A stretch of DNA of 64,000 bases from Pseudomaricurvus sp965656525 (lineage in GTDB: Bacteria; Pseudomonadota; Gammaproteobacteria; Pseudomonadales; Cellvibrionaceae), in NCBI GenBank assembly GCA_965656525.1, contig CBFHKY010000009.1, forward strand, positions 62,001 to 126,000. Direction: 5' to 3'. A program made the translations under genes and the position numbers. This document shows, one piece after another, positions 32,866 to 41,775 of this stretch (the stretch's first letter is position 1; the number at the start of each line of letters is the position of its first letter). Under the pieces are notes generated by a model. It had not been told where the DNA came from. It did not search any database and worked only from the letters and a program-made list of their open reading frames with translations.

Positions 32866-34257
32866 ATGGCGAGACTATTTAAACCGACCCGTAAAAACGT
32901 TGCTACGACTCGTGAAAGCGCACCCAAGAGTCTGGAAATTACTGGATTGAGTCAAGAGGGGCGAGGGGTTGCTCGCCACCAAGGCAAGGCTGTTTTTGTG
33001 AGTGGTGCACTGCCAGGTGAGACGGTATCGGTTGCACATTATCGTCGCCAAAAGCGGTTTAGTGAATGTGTCACTAAAGACGTTTTGCAAGCCAGCCCAT
33101 CTCGTCAGACGCCGTTTTGTCCTCATTATCAACAATGTGGTGGCTGCCAGCTGCAACACTTAGAGCCCAGTCAACAAATAGAACTGAAACAAGAGCAACT
33201 ACTGGCCTTATTGCAACGGCAGTACCAACTACAACCGCTTAAAGTACTCCCAGCGATTACTTCACCAGACCGCGGTTATCGCAGTCGTGTTAGGTTCGGG
33301 GTAGACCGGCTGGGGCAACTGGCTTTTCGACAGCAGGGAAGCGATACCCTGATTGCGATACAGCAATGCGAGGTACTGACACTCCCTTTGCAGAATATTA
33401 TGTCGCCTTTGCAAAATTGGCTGAACAGCTTGCCTGAGCGCAAGGGTATTACCCATATTGAATGTTTTATGGGGGATGGTTTACGCCCTAATGGTGCGCT
33501 AGAAACGGCGGTTGTGGTACGCCATAATAAGCCTTTGCCTCTGGTGATTCGGCAGCAATTGCAAGCTGAGCTGACGAGCACCTACTGCTGGTTCCAAGGC
33601 GAAAAAGATGCTTTGCTGCTGGATGCGGATGGCAACACGATTCACCAGCCTGAATTGTCTCTTAGCCTTTCTTTACCGAGCTTAGCGTTAAATGAAGACC
33701 TAACCCTAAAATACAGCCCATCGCATTTCACCCAAGTAAACCGTGAGGTGAACCCACGTATGATTGAACAGGCGTTGGAGTGGCTGGATCTACAAAAAGC
33801 CGACCGCGCTTTGGATCTCTTTTGTGGTATTGGTAACTTCACCTTGCCAATGGCTAAAAAAGCCGACAAGGTTTTTGGTGTTGAGGCTGTAGGCTCTATG
33901 GTGGAGCAGGGTGTCAGAAATGGGGCGCGCTGTGGCACTGGTTCGGTGCAGTTTAAGTGCTTGGATTTGGAATCTGACGCACTAACGGCCTTTATGCGGC
34001 AGCAAGCCATCAATAAAGTGTTGTTAGATCCCCCCAGATCGGGCGCCAAGCTGGTGTGTGAACAATTGATGAATTCTTCGGTCGAAAGGTTGGTTTATGT
34101 GTCCTGTAACCCCGCCAGTTTTGCTCGAGACGCCCAGTTGCTGGCTCGTGCGGGGCTTATAATGGCAGAGCTTAGGGTACTGGATATGTTTCCCAACACA
34201 TCTCACCTAGAGACAATGGCACTATTTGTGCGTAAGAGCGGCGCAAAGAGCCGCTGA
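32866..34257 (+). CDS. rlmD: 23S rRNA (uracil-1939-C5)-methyltransferase RlmD
   Basis: A 463-residue enzyme methylating U1939 of 23S rRNA. An N-terminal TRAM domain is followed by the Fe-S cysteine cluster CPHYQQCGGCQLQH (about residues 85-98), a Rossmann methyltransferase with DLFCGIGNFTLPMA, the DPPRSGAK motif, and the catalytic Cys in LVYVSCNPASFARD. It lies 3 bp after cysM and about 125 bp before relA; rlmD-relA-mazG is a common gammaproteobacterial order. Confidence 0.97.
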   Translation: MARLFKPTRKNVATTRESAPKSLEITGLSQEGRGVARHQGKAVFVSGALPGETVSVAHYRRQKRFSECVTKDVLQASPSRQTPFCPHYQQCGGCQLQHLEPSQQIELKQEQLLALLQRQYQLQPLKVLPAITSPDRGYRSRVRFGVDRLGQLAFRQQGSDTLIAIQQCEVLTLPLQNIMSPLQNWLNSLPERKGITHIECFMGDGLRPNGALETAVVVRHNKPLPLVIRQQLQAELTSTYCWFQGEKDALLLDADGNTIHQPELSLSLSLPSLALNEDLTLKYSPSHFTQVNREVNPRMIEQALEWLDLQKADRALDLFCGIGNFTLPMAKKADKVFGVEAVGSMVEQGVRNGARCGTGSVQFKCLDLESDALTAFMRQQAINKVLLDPPRSGAKLVCEQLMNSSVERLVYVSCNPASFARDAQLLARAGLIMAELRVLDMFPNTSHLETMALFVRKSGAKSR

Positions 34258-34382
34258 AAATCAGTGCCTACCCCAATGCCTATGCGTCTTAGCGTATAGA
34301 CTTTAAAAATAACAACACACAGCCTAGGCAGTGAATGTGTGGGTCGCCTTAAGAGACATGAAGGGCGCAAGACGGAACGCTT

Positions 34383-36626
34383 ATGGTTAAAGTCAGAGAA
34401 GACCATCCCTTAAATGAAGAGGGTAAGGTTGATATCGAAGCTTGGTTGGTTCGGTTAAATAATCGTTATACCTTATCGGATGTGAATTGGGGTGAACTGC
34501 ATCGTGCCTGCGAAGTAAGTCGCATGGCGGAAGAGGCGGCTATCGCTAATGACCTGGTGTGGGGGGCAGGCAGCAGTAGCTTCGCAACGGGCCTGGAAAT
34601 GGTGGAAATTCTTGCAGACCTTCAGTTGGATGGTGACTCACTGTTAGCGGCCGTCTTGTATCGCGCGGTACGAGAAAAGAAAATTCCGTTTGAAAGAATC
34701 GAAAATGAATTCAGCCCTACGGTTGCAAAGCTGATCCAAGGGGTCATGCGTATGGCCGCTATCAGTACTCGTCGTAACGATTTCGATGAGAACGTACTCG
34801 GCCTTATGTCCACAGAGCATTCAGAAAACGTTCGCAAAATGCTGGTGTCCATGGTCGATGATGTGCGCGTGGCTTTAATAAAATTGGCCGAGAGAACCTG
34901 CGCGATTCGAGCCGTAAAAGATCTCGACGAAAAGCGGCGCCGTAAAGTGGCAAAAGAGGTGGCGGAAGTGTATGCCCCTCTGGCCCACCGCTTGGGGATT
35001 GGTCATATCAAGTGGGAACTGGAAGACCTATCCTTTCGATACCTTGAGCCAGACGACTATAAAAGCATTGCGAAACTTTTGGATGAGCGACGCCTTGACC
35101 GACAGCAATACATCGAAAGTGTCATTGAGCGCCTGCAGAAAGAAGTCAGAAATTACAAGATTTCAGCGGATATCACTGGGCGGGCTAAGCATATTTACAG
35201 TATCTGGCGCAAAATGCGCCGCAAAGATATTGGTTTTTCTCAAGTCTATGATATTCGTGCTGTTCGAATCCTCGTGCCCACGGTAAGGGATTGTTACGGA
35301 GTCTTGGGTATCGTTCACAGTTTGTGGCGTAATATTCCCAACGAATTCGACGATTACATCGCGTCACCAAAAGAAAACGGTTATCGCTCCTTACACACGG
35401 CGGTTATCGGCCCAGACCGGAAAGTATTGGAAGTACAAATTCGTTCCTTCGCCATGCACGAAGAAGCCGAGTTTGGCGTTTGTGCACACTGGCGTTACAA
35501 AGGTGCCGATAACGACAACACGGAAGACAGCTATGAACAGAAAATAGCGTGGTTGCGTCAAGTCTTGGAGTGGCACGAAGAGTTGGGCGGTTCACCTTTA
35601 GAGGACGATCTCTCTACGGGTATTGAGCAAGACCGTATTTATGTGTTTACGCCGGAAGGCCATATTATTGATTTTCCACAGGGCTCTACGCCTTTGGATT
35701 TTGCCTATCGTATTCATACTGAAATTGGCCATCGTTGTCGCGGCGCCAAAGTGAATGATCGTATTGTGCCTCTGAACTATGCGCTGAAGAATGCTGATCA
35801 AGTAGAGATTCTAACAGGAAGGCATGAGTCCCCCAGCCGTGATTGGCTTTCACCCGCGCTTGGCTATTTAAAAACAGGTCGTGCCAGAGCTAAGGTGCAA
35901 CAGTGGTTTAAACTGCAAGCACGTGAGCAAAATGTGGCCGAAGGGCGCGCTGTGCTCGACAAAGAATTTCGTCGCTTGGCGATGGATGAATTGGATTACG
36001 ATGAGCTGGCACGCAAGTTAAATCTTGTGTCGCTGGATGATTTGTATGCGGCCGTGGGTGCCAGTGATCTGGGCGTAGGCCAGGTGGTGAACGCGGCACA
36101 AAAACTTATTTCAGCGGAGGATCCGCCAAGCTCGGTAATCAGTTTGGTCGGTAAAGCGTCACGGGATCACAGCAGCGCTGACTTGTTCATTGATGGCGTG
36201 GGGAATTTACTTACCCATATCGCCGGATGCTGTAACCCCGTTCCAGGTGATGCGATTATGGGCTACATTACTTTAGGCCGCGGCGTATCCATTCATGGGC
36301 AGGATTGTCACAACGTGTTACAGCTGCAAACCGACGAACCAGAGCGCATCATCAAAGTAGAGTGGGGTGAAGCCCCGCAAAACCTCTATTCTGTAGATAT
36401 TCTGGTAGAAGCGTTTGATCGGCACGGGCTCTTAAAAGATATTACGTCTCTGTTGGATCACGAAAAGGTGAATATCAGTGCTCTCCAGACCTTATCGGAT
36501 AAACGCAAAAATACCGTCGATATGCAAATTACCATCGAGATCAGAGGTTTCAGTGAATTAAGTCGAATTCTTCTTCGATTGAATCAGTTACCAAACGTGG
36601 CGTCTGCCCGGCGTAAGCATTCATAA
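34383..36626 (+). CDS. relA: (p)ppGpp synthetase RelA
   Basis: A 747-residue stringent-response enzyme activated by stalled ribosomes. The N-terminal HD domain is degenerate (LYRAVREKKIPFERIENEF in place of the catalytic HD), as in monofunctional RelA. The synthetase domain has VYDIRAVRILV and EFDDYIASPKENGYRSLHT; the acidic EFDD (ExDD) motif marks RelA rather than SpoT. A TGS domain (DRIYVFTPEGHIIDFP) and a C-terminal ACT domain (LVEAFDRHGLLKDITSLL) follow. It is 10 bp upstream of mazG, as in E. coli and Pseudomonas. Confidence 0.97.
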   Translation: MVKVREDHPLNEEGKVDIEAWLVRLNNRYTLSDVNWGELHRACEVSRMAEEAAIANDLVWGAGSSSFATGLEMVEILADLQLDGDSLLAAVLYRAVREKKIPFERIENEFSPTVAKLIQGVMRMAAISTRRNDFDENVLGLMSTEHSENVRKMLVSMVDDVRVALIKLAERTCAIRAVKDLDEKRRRKVAKEVAEVYAPLAHRLGIGHIKWELEDLSFRYLEPDDYKSIAKLLDERRLDRQQYIESVIERLQKEVRNYKISADITGRAKHIYSIWRKMRRKDIGFSQVYDIRAVRILVPTVRDCYGVLGIVHSLWRNIPNEFDDYIASPKENGYRSLHTAVIGPDRKVLEVQIRSFAMHEEAEFGVCAHWRYKGADNDNTEDSYEQKIAWLRQVLEWHEELGGSPLEDDLSTGIEQDRIYVFTPEGHIIDFPQGSTPLDFAYRIHTEIGHRCRGAKVNDRIVPLNYALKNADQVEILTGRHESPSRDWLSPALGYLKTGRARAKVQQWFKLQAREQNVAEGRAVLDKEFRRLAMDELDYDELARKLNLVSLDDLYAAVGASDLGVGQVVNAAQKLISAEDPPSSVISLVGKASRDHSSADLFIDGVGNLLTHIAGCCNPVPGDAIMGYITLGRGVSIHGQDCHNVLQLQTDEPERIIKVEWGEAPQNLYSVDILVEAFDRHGLLKDITSLLDHEKVNISALQTLSDKRKNTVDMQITIEIRGFSELSRILLRLNQLPNVASARRKHS

Positions 36627-36636
36627 GGTGCGCTAA

Positions 36637-37578
36637 ATGTCTATGAGTGAATCCAACGAAGCCCCTGTCTATGGTTTAGATGATCTTAAATATTTAATGA
36701 GTCGGTTGCGTGACCCTGTCACGGGTTGCCCCTGGGATATTGCACAAAGNNNNNNNNNNNNNNNNNNNNNNNNNNNNNNNNNNNNNNNNNNNNNNNNNNN
36801 NNNNNNNNNNNNNNNNNNNNNNNNNNNNNNNNNNNNNNNNNNNNNNNNNTATCAATCGGTTGGCCCCTCAACCATTGAGGAAGCTTACGAGGTAGTGGAT
36901 GCCATAGAGCGCGGTGATTACGTTGATTTGCGTGAAGAGTTAGGCGATTTATTGTTTCAAGTGATCTTCTACACACAAATTGCTAACGAGGAGGAGCGCT
37001 TTACACTGGATGACGTGATTTCTCGCCTAGTCGCTAAGTTGATTCGGCGCCACCCGCATGTATTTCCTTTGGGTGATCTTTACAGTAAGCCGTCTTCTGA
37101 CTCCCAAGAAGACGAGGGGCAGGTTAAGCAGCGTTGGGAAACTCTTAAACGCGAAGAGCGTTTGGCAAAAGGTAAAGGGCGATTATTGGATGATGTGCCT
37201 ATCGGTTTGCCGGCAATGACGCGTGCGCATAAATTGCAAAAACGGGCATCAGCGGTCGGTTTCGATTGGTCTGATGTATCTGGCGTATTTGATAAGCTCT
37301 ATGAAGAGCTAGATGAAGTACAAGACGCCCTAATACATGATGATAATGATCATGTAGAGGAAGAGCTGGGAGACCTGCTGTTTGTCATGGTCAGTATATG
37401 CCGCCACCGTCACTTAGACCCAGAAAAAGTATTGCGGCGTGCAAACCAAAAATTTGAACGCCGCTTTAACTTTATTGAGGACACACTCACGGCAGCCTCT
37501 GTTAGTTTGAATGACGCTAGCGTAGAAACGATGGATGAGCTGTGGGAAGAAGCCAAACGTCATGAGCGAACCCCATAA
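36637..37578 (+). CDS. mazG: Nucleoside triphosphate pyrophosphohydrolase MazG (interrupted by an N run)
   Basis: Two MazG domains: EEAYEVVDAIERGDYVDLRE...ELGDLLFQVIF and, near the C-terminus, EELDEVQDALIHD...EEELGDLLFVMVS, with the EExxE/ExxD metal-binding pattern. It hydrolyses NTPs and in E. coli lowers ppGpp, which fits its place after relA. The 100-base N run (36750-36849) sits between CPWDIAQ and YQSVGPST, where E. coli MazG has a single residue, so the true protein is about 280 residues and probably intact. Confidence 0.94.
   Translation: MSMSESNEAPVYGLDDLKYLMSRLRDPVTGCPWDIAQXXXXXXXXXXXXXXXXXXXXXXXXXXXXXXXXXXYQSVGPSTIEEAYEVVDAIERGDYVDLREELGDLLFQVIFYTQIANEEERFTLDDVISRLVAKLIRRHPHVFPLGDLYSKPSSDSQEDEGQVKQRWETLKREERLAKGKGRLLDDVPIGLPAMTRAHKLQKRASAVGFDWSDVSGVFDKLYEELDEVQDALIHDDNDHVEEELGDLLFVMVSICRHRHLDPEKVLRRANQKFERRFNFIEDTLTAASVSLNDASVETMDELWEEAKRHERTP
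36750..36849. other. Run of 100 N (assembly gap) inside mazG
   Basis: Upstream the frame ends with AG and downstream it restarts with TAT. A single missing base would complete a Ser/Arg codon and restore the ungapped family alignment; 100 leaves a remainder of 1 on division by 3, so the frame is preserved. Confidence 0.95.
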
Positions 37579-37726
37579 AAGGCACTGCCATAGCTTGAAC
37601 AACGCCACTTGCTTACAGTTCACCCTTCAAACAGCACCATCCATCAAACAATACCACCCCTCAGACAAAGAAAAATAGGCAGGTGGCTGTTGTTAAATCA
37701 GGTTCAATAAAAGCTCAGCGTATGGG

Positions 37727-38050
37727 TTATCTTAGCCTTTCTTGAAACTCTTTACTTAAGCTCAGCAGCTTGGGCGTCAGACCGCAATCTTCATAAATTT
37801 CATCCCCGTGCTCATCAATAGCAATAACTTTAGTACCTGGTTCATAGGGGATAGATTGCTCCAGCGATACCAATGAGGCAGCGAGTAAATCACGCAAGAT
37901 CATCTCTGGGTTGAGCTTGGGGTAGCTCAGACAAATCTCAGCAAACTGCTGAGAATATTGAGGCGGTAAATATAAATCATAAGTTCCATCAGTGAGTTGG
38001 CCGGTACCGGTTTCTAGCCATGCTTTCATCAGGTTCTTGTATGGATTCAT
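37727..38050 (-). CDS. Conserved hypothetical 107-aa protein (possible ribbon-helix-helix-like core)
   Basis: Not assigned to a characterised family. The core TYDLYLPPQYSQQFAEI...NPEMILRDLLAASLVSLE has a strand-helix-helix pattern like ribbon-helix-helix proteins, followed by IPYEPGTKVIAIDEHGDEIYEDCGLTP. Similar small Pseudomonas proteins have been labelled type 1 pili tip component; I see no support for that function. It lies 25 bp downstream of a shorter protein with the same core pattern on the same strand, so the two look like an operon of related genes. Confidence 0.7.
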   Translation of the reverse strand: MNPYKNLMKAWLETGTGQLTDGTYDLYLPPQYSQQFAEICLSYPKLNPEMILRDLLAASLVSLEQSIPYEPGTKVIAIDEHGDEIYEDCGLTPKLLSLSKEFQERLR

Positions 38051-38075
38051 GCTTGTGTCTCCAAATTGGGAATCA

Positions 38076-38297
38076 TTAATGGGCTTTGGATTCCTCTAGA
38101 TCTTTTAACTTATCTAGGCTGTGTGTCAGTAACAGGGTAAGGATCGATTGCGTAGTGTGATTGGGGTAGAGGGAGGCAAGAGCGGAAAGTCTAGCGGCGT
38201 CTTCTATGGGTAGAGAGGCCGTACATGTATGCTGGAGGTCTGTGTTGGTTTCTATTGGCTGTTCAAGGATAGAGATTAACGATTCACTATTCCTCAT
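38076..38297 (-). CDS. Small 73-aa protein related to its downstream neighbour
   Basis: Contains TASLPIEDAARLSALASLYPNHTT then a helix ILTLLLTHSLDKLKDLEE. The LP-x8-10-A-x2-S-x-YP pattern followed by a leucine-rich helix matches the neighbouring 107-residue protein, suggesting duplication. The strand followed by two helices suits a ribbon-helix-helix dimer, hence possible DNA binding; this is inference. Function unknown. Confidence 0.6.
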   Translation of the reverse strand: MRNSESLISILEQPIETNTDLQHTCTASLPIEDAARLSALASLYPNHTTQSILTLLLTHSLDKLKDLEESKAH

Positions 38298-38692
38298 AAG
38301 AACCTCTTAGTATTGGTGACTGTATTAACATAATAACCAAGAAATGAGCGGCTAGTACAATATATACACGCATTATTTTAATAAATTACGCCTTGTGCCT
38401 CTTGGTGATAGTGGGTTTCCTCAGGTTCGAAGGATTATGTCTTCAGGGTATGGTCATTGAGCTAACCATTCGAGAGCCTGTTATTTACGTTATTTGCCTG
38501 CTCAAGCTGGCTGCAAAAGGAGCTGCACTGGCACAACTGGATAAGCAGTTTGCTTGAGCTTAGGGGGCTCAGAGTGTAAGGTAGCGCCTTTTACAGATAT
38601 CTCCAATTGCGTTTTACTGGCGATCCTATCGCTTCGCGAACGTGCCATAGAAACAAAATGTGACCGGAGAAAAGACTAGGAGCTATCCCCTT
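38298..38692. other. Gene-free gap upstream of adk
   Basis: No convincing coding sequence. The left part is AT-rich and should hold the promoter of the small minus-strand pair. The right part holds an inverted repeat (38500-38559) and the adk ribosome-binding site TAGGAG. No clear sigma-70 promoter could be fixed by eye. Confidence 0.5.
38500..38559 (+). repeat. Inverted repeat with 44-base loop before adk
   Basis: GCTCAAGC (38500-38507) and GCTTGAGC (38552-38559) are perfect complements; within the loop CTGC near the left arm can pair with GCAG near the right arm, making an extended stem. No T-run follows. It may be part of a structured adk leader or a protein site. Confidence 0.35.
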
Positions 38693-39343
38693 ATGCGTAT
38701 CATCTTGTTAGGTGCCCCGGGTGCAGGTAAAGGTACCCAGGCCCAGTTCATTACAGAAAAATACGGAATTCCTCAAATTTCCACTGGAGATATGTTGCGT
38801 GCAGCAGTAAAAGCTGGAACGCCATTAGGCTTGAAAGCCAAAGACATCATGGCTTCAGGTGGTCTAGTTTCTGATGAGCTGATTATTGCGTTGGTTAAAG
38901 ACAGAATTTCTCAAGATGATTGTGTAAACGGCTTCTTGTTCGATGGTTTTCCTCGCACGATTCCACAGGCAGAAGCACTGACTGAAGCCGGTGTGCCGAT
39001 TGATCACGTTCTTGAAATCGACGTAGAAGATGAAGACATTGTCAGTCGTATGAGTGGTCGTCGTGTCCATCCAGGTTCTGGGCGTACTTACCATCTCATG
39101 TATAACCCTCCTAAAGTGGATGGGAAAGATGATGAAACGGGTGAAGCACTTATACAGCGTGAAGACGACTTGGAAGAAACCGTGCGTAAGCGTTTGGCTA
39201 TTTATCACGAACAAACCAAACCTTTGGTCGCCTATTATCAAAATGTTTCTGCTAACAGTGATCAAGCAACTCAATATTCCTGCATTAAAGGTGTTGGTGA
39301 GCTTTCCGAGATTAAAGAAAAGGTTTTCGCAGCCTTAGGTTGA
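38693..39343 (+). CDS. adk: Adenylate kinase
   Basis: A 216-residue enzyme (ATP + AMP to 2 ADP). P-loop GAPGAGKGTQAQF near residue 7, NMP-binding TGDMLRAAV, DGFPRTIPQAE, and the long LID domain (SGRRVHPGSGRTYHLMYNPP) of the large bacterial form; the LID lacks Zn cysteines. ATG 38693 is preceded by TAGGAG at the right distance; a longer frame from 38660 is not family-like. A strong terminator follows. Confidence 0.97.
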   Translation: MRIILLGAPGAGKGTQAQFITEKYGIPQISTGDMLRAAVKAGTPLGLKAKDIMASGGLVSDELIIALVKDRISQDDCVNGFLFDGFPRTIPQAEALTEAGVPIDHVLEIDVEDEDIVSRMSGRRVHPGSGRTYHLMYNPPKVDGKDDETGEALIQREDDLEETVRKRLAIYHEQTKPLVAYYQNVSANSDQATQYSCIKGVGELSEIKEKVFAALG

Positions 39344-39378
39344 TGACAAGCAGCGTGTTGAGGAAACTCAATAGATTC

Positions 39379-39409
39379 AAAAAGGGCCCTGTAAATGGGC
39401 CCTTTTTTT
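39379..39409 (+). terminator. Rho-independent terminator after adk
   Basis: GGGCCC (39384-39389) pairs with GGGCCC (39397-39402), extended by the A-run before it and the T-run after it (seven T to 39409). It begins about 36 bp after the adk stop. Confidence 0.9.
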
Positions 39410-40000
39410 ATGCCTTGAAAGCGGCTAATGTCACACTGAAAACCCTCAGTGAGTTATCTCGTCGCTCAGAAAAAGTCTATCTATGTTGTGGGTGTGTCGA
39501 TGCAGGGTAAAGGCTCCCTATTTTTTCGTTGGTTTTTATGGGGGATTAAAAAAGAATCTTTCGTTTTTGATATTGATTCTATTGGCTAAGTATTGTGTGT
39601 CGGTATTTCATAACTAGCCTAACTGTAGGAAATTTATCTGCGCCAACAACATAAACACAACATTACGAAAACACGACAGCTGCACTCAAAACCTTAAAAA
39701 TGAATAGGGTGGTTGTTTTGTTTAATGTTCTTTTCACTAAACGATGAGATGTGAACGCTGGATCATAATTTTTATTGTTTGTAGGCAGAGATCGAGACGA
39801 GATTCGGCTTATCGGTGATAAATTTTTAAAAATTGTCACAGTATTGAGTGAAAAAACCTCCGAAAGCGTGCAAAAAGTATCATTTTTAAATAATATCCGC
39901 ACAAGAATCATTGGCGGTTATTTTTTGTGCTATGGTTCACTGTAATAACTGATCGTGATGAACGTGGTTGTGCATTTTTAAAGTCTGAGGAGAACAGCGG
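39410..40000. other. AT-rich gene-free stretch before the H1-like gene
   Basis: About 590 bp with many A/T tracts and no convincing reading frame; short frames present lack ribosome-binding sites and family resemblance. It probably holds the promoter of the H1-like gene, which has a GAGGAG ribosome-binding site just before its ATG. I cannot fix a promoter by eye. A short CCCTCAGTGAG segment is not repeated elsewhere. Confidence 0.5.
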
Positions 40001-40843
40001 ATGGCAAGAGTAGCAAAAGCAAAAGCAAAAAAAGCACCGGCAAAGCGTAGCACTGCCGCAAAAAAAACACCTACTAAAAAATCAACAGTAAAAGCAAAAG
40101 CTGCATCGGCTGTTTTACCTGCGGTAGCCAAAGCAGAATCAGCACTTGAAAAGCTGAAAAAAGATATGGCTGCTGCCACTACCCAGCAGACGGCAGCACG
40201 CAAGAAAGTGACGGCTGCTAAAGCGAAAGCTGCGAAGTCTAAAAAAGCGGTAGATGCACGTGCACTGAACAGTGCAAAAACCGCAGCTGATAAAGCTGCT
40301 GCTAAGGTAAGCGCATTAAAAGACAAAGCCAGCCAAGCCAAATTAGATTTAGCCAAGGCAAAAAGTGTTGCAGCTGCCCAAGCGGCTGAAGATGCAATGA
40401 AGGCTAAAATGGATGCAATGAGCACATCCTTAACAACAAAAGCGGAAGCCGATTACAATCGTGCGGTTAAAGCTTTTGAGGCTAAATGGAAGAAACAGCG
40501 TTCCGCCGCTGATGCCAAAAAACTGGCCGCGACCAAGAAACGTTTAACCACAAAAGCAAAAGCAACGGCTAAAAAAGCTGCTGATAAAGCAAAGGCCACC
40601 GAGAAGAAGGCAGCCCTTAAAGCCAGAATTGCCGCCAATAAAGCAGCGGTTAAAGCAAAAGCCGTGGCGAAAAAGGCCGCCGCAAGAGCAAAAGCGGCTG
40701 AAAAACGTGCAGAAGCTCGAGCCAAAGCTGCAGAAAAGCGTGTAGCAGCCAAGTCGAAGGCCGCTGCAAAAAAAGCCGCCGCTAAAACTAAGGCTGCACC
40801 ACGTAAGACCAAAGCTGCTGCTAAGAAGGCTGCTGCAAAATAA
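40001..40843 (+). CDS. Histone H1-like / AlgP-like Lys-Ala-rich protein
   Basis: A 280-residue, extremely basic protein built of K/A repeats. Residues about 1-35 and 180-280 are KAAAK/KAAEKRA-type repeats like the C-terminal tails of AlgP and histone H1; the middle (about 45-165) is predicted coiled coil (SALEKLKKDMAAATTQQTAARKK). It should bind DNA non-specifically and compact the nucleoid. In Pseudomonas, AlgP affects alginate genes. Repetitive DNA makes length variation likely. It is monocistronic, with its own terminator. Confidence 0.85.
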   Translation: MARVAKAKAKKAPAKRSTAAKKTPTKKSTVKAKAASAVLPAVAKAESALEKLKKDMAAATTQQTAARKKVTAAKAKAAKSKKAVDARALNSAKTAADKAAAKVSALKDKASQAKLDLAKAKSVAAAQAAEDAMKAKMDAMSTSLTTKAEADYNRAVKAFEAKWKKQRSAADAKKLAATKKRLTTKAKATAKKAADKAKATEKKAALKARIAANKAAVKAKAVAKKAAARAKAAEKRAEARAKAAEKRVAAKSKAAAKKAAAKTKAAPRKTKAAAKKAAAK

Positions 40844-40917
40844 GCAGAGTGCCGTAATTTATACAGCACAGTCACAATGGCAGCTCGCTGTAGAGGGGTT
40901 GCTGTTTGAGTTCTGCT

Positions 40918-40953
40918 AAAAAGCCTCAATCATTTATGGTTGGGGCTTTTTTT
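40918..40953 (+). terminator. Rho-independent terminator after the H1-like gene
   Basis: AAGCCTCAA (40921-40929) pairs with TTGGGGCTT (40940-40948; one G-U pair), with an A-run before and seven T at the end. It lies 78 bp after the stop codon. Confidence 0.85.
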
Positions 40954-41042
40954 ATTTCAGTGTATCGAAAAGTGACACCTGTTGCGCTGTAGGAAAATCT
41001 GCGAGAATAGAGCATTGCCATTGACGTTAAGGGTTTCAAACA

Positions 41043-41759
41043 ATGCCAGCAATCCTTGCGATTGATACTTCGAGTGAGGGTTGCTCAGTTGCCGTATCGA
41101 TTCACCAGAAAACCACCGCTATTTATCTCGACTCACCTCGTCAGCACACTCAAAAATTATTACCTCTGGTGGATAAGCTTCTGTCGCAGTGTGATATGTC
41201 TTTGTCTGATCTCGATGGCATTGCTTACGGCAAGGGGCCAGGCTCTTTTACCGGCTTACGTATAGGTTTAGGTGTTTCTCAGGGCTTGGCCTACTCCGTG
41301 GACTTACCTGTGTATGGCGTTTCCAGCCTCTGGGCAATGGCGGAAGAGGTTGTGGCCAAGGGTTTGGTGAGTAACGGCGGCTTATTACTGTGCGCTACAG
41401 ATGCTCGCATGAGTGAAATATATTGGGCCGTTTATCGTTGGCAAGATCATAAAATTCATACGGTGATGGATGAACAATTGACCTCGCCTGATGAACTTAG
41501 CCGCTTGCTTCAACACAGTAATATTGAGCTGGAAGGTAAAGTTGGTACTGGGTGTTCGTACCCTGAAGTATCGGCTATCGCTTCTCGCTTTAGTCACATC
41601 GACCAGCACCCCCGTGCTGAATTTATGATTCCAATGGCTTTGGCCATGTTTGATCAAGGAGCGTTTGTAGCTGCTGATCAGGCCGAACTGACTTATCTGC
41701 GCGACAGTGTCGCATGGAAAAAGCGTGTAAGAATTCGCAACATTTCTTCATCTTCTTAA
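41043..41759 (+). CDS. tsaB: tRNA threonylcarbamoyladenosine synthesis protein TsaB
   Basis: A 238-residue ASKHA-fold protein that works with TsaD and TsaE in t6A37 modification of ANN-decoding tRNAs. The N-terminal ILAIDTSSEGCSVAV and GKGPGSFTGLRIGLGVSQGLAYS (near residues 64-86) are diagnostic. The start ATG is at 41043. It is followed after 16 bp by uppP, probably in one transcript. Confidence 0.96.
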   Translation: MPAILAIDTSSEGCSVAVSIHQKTTAIYLDSPRQHTQKLLPLVDKLLSQCDMSLSDLDGIAYGKGPGSFTGLRIGLGVSQGLAYSVDLPVYGVSSLWAMAEEVVAKGLVSNGGLLLCATDARMSEIYWAVYRWQDHKIHTVMDEQLTSPDELSRLLQHSNIELEGKVGTGCSYPEVSAIASRFSHIDQHPRAEFMIPMALAMFDQGAFVAADQAELTYLRDSVAWKKRVRIRNISSSS

Positions 41760-41775
41760 AGGAAAGCAGCCACAC

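Noticed and set aside
37727..38297. Tandem small genes read as a toxin-antitoxin pair
   Set aside because: The two proteins resemble each other rather than a toxin with an antitoxin, and neither has a recognisable toxin motif.
39663..39911. 82-codon open frame on the minus strand before the H1-like gene
   Set aside because: It lies in AT-rich intergenic DNA, has no plausible ribosome-binding site and no recognisable protein features.
40453..40929. 158-codon minus-strand open frame rich in Ala/Phe/Leu
   Set aside because: It is the antisense shadow of the Lys/Ala repeats of the H1-like gene; the composition follows directly from those codons.
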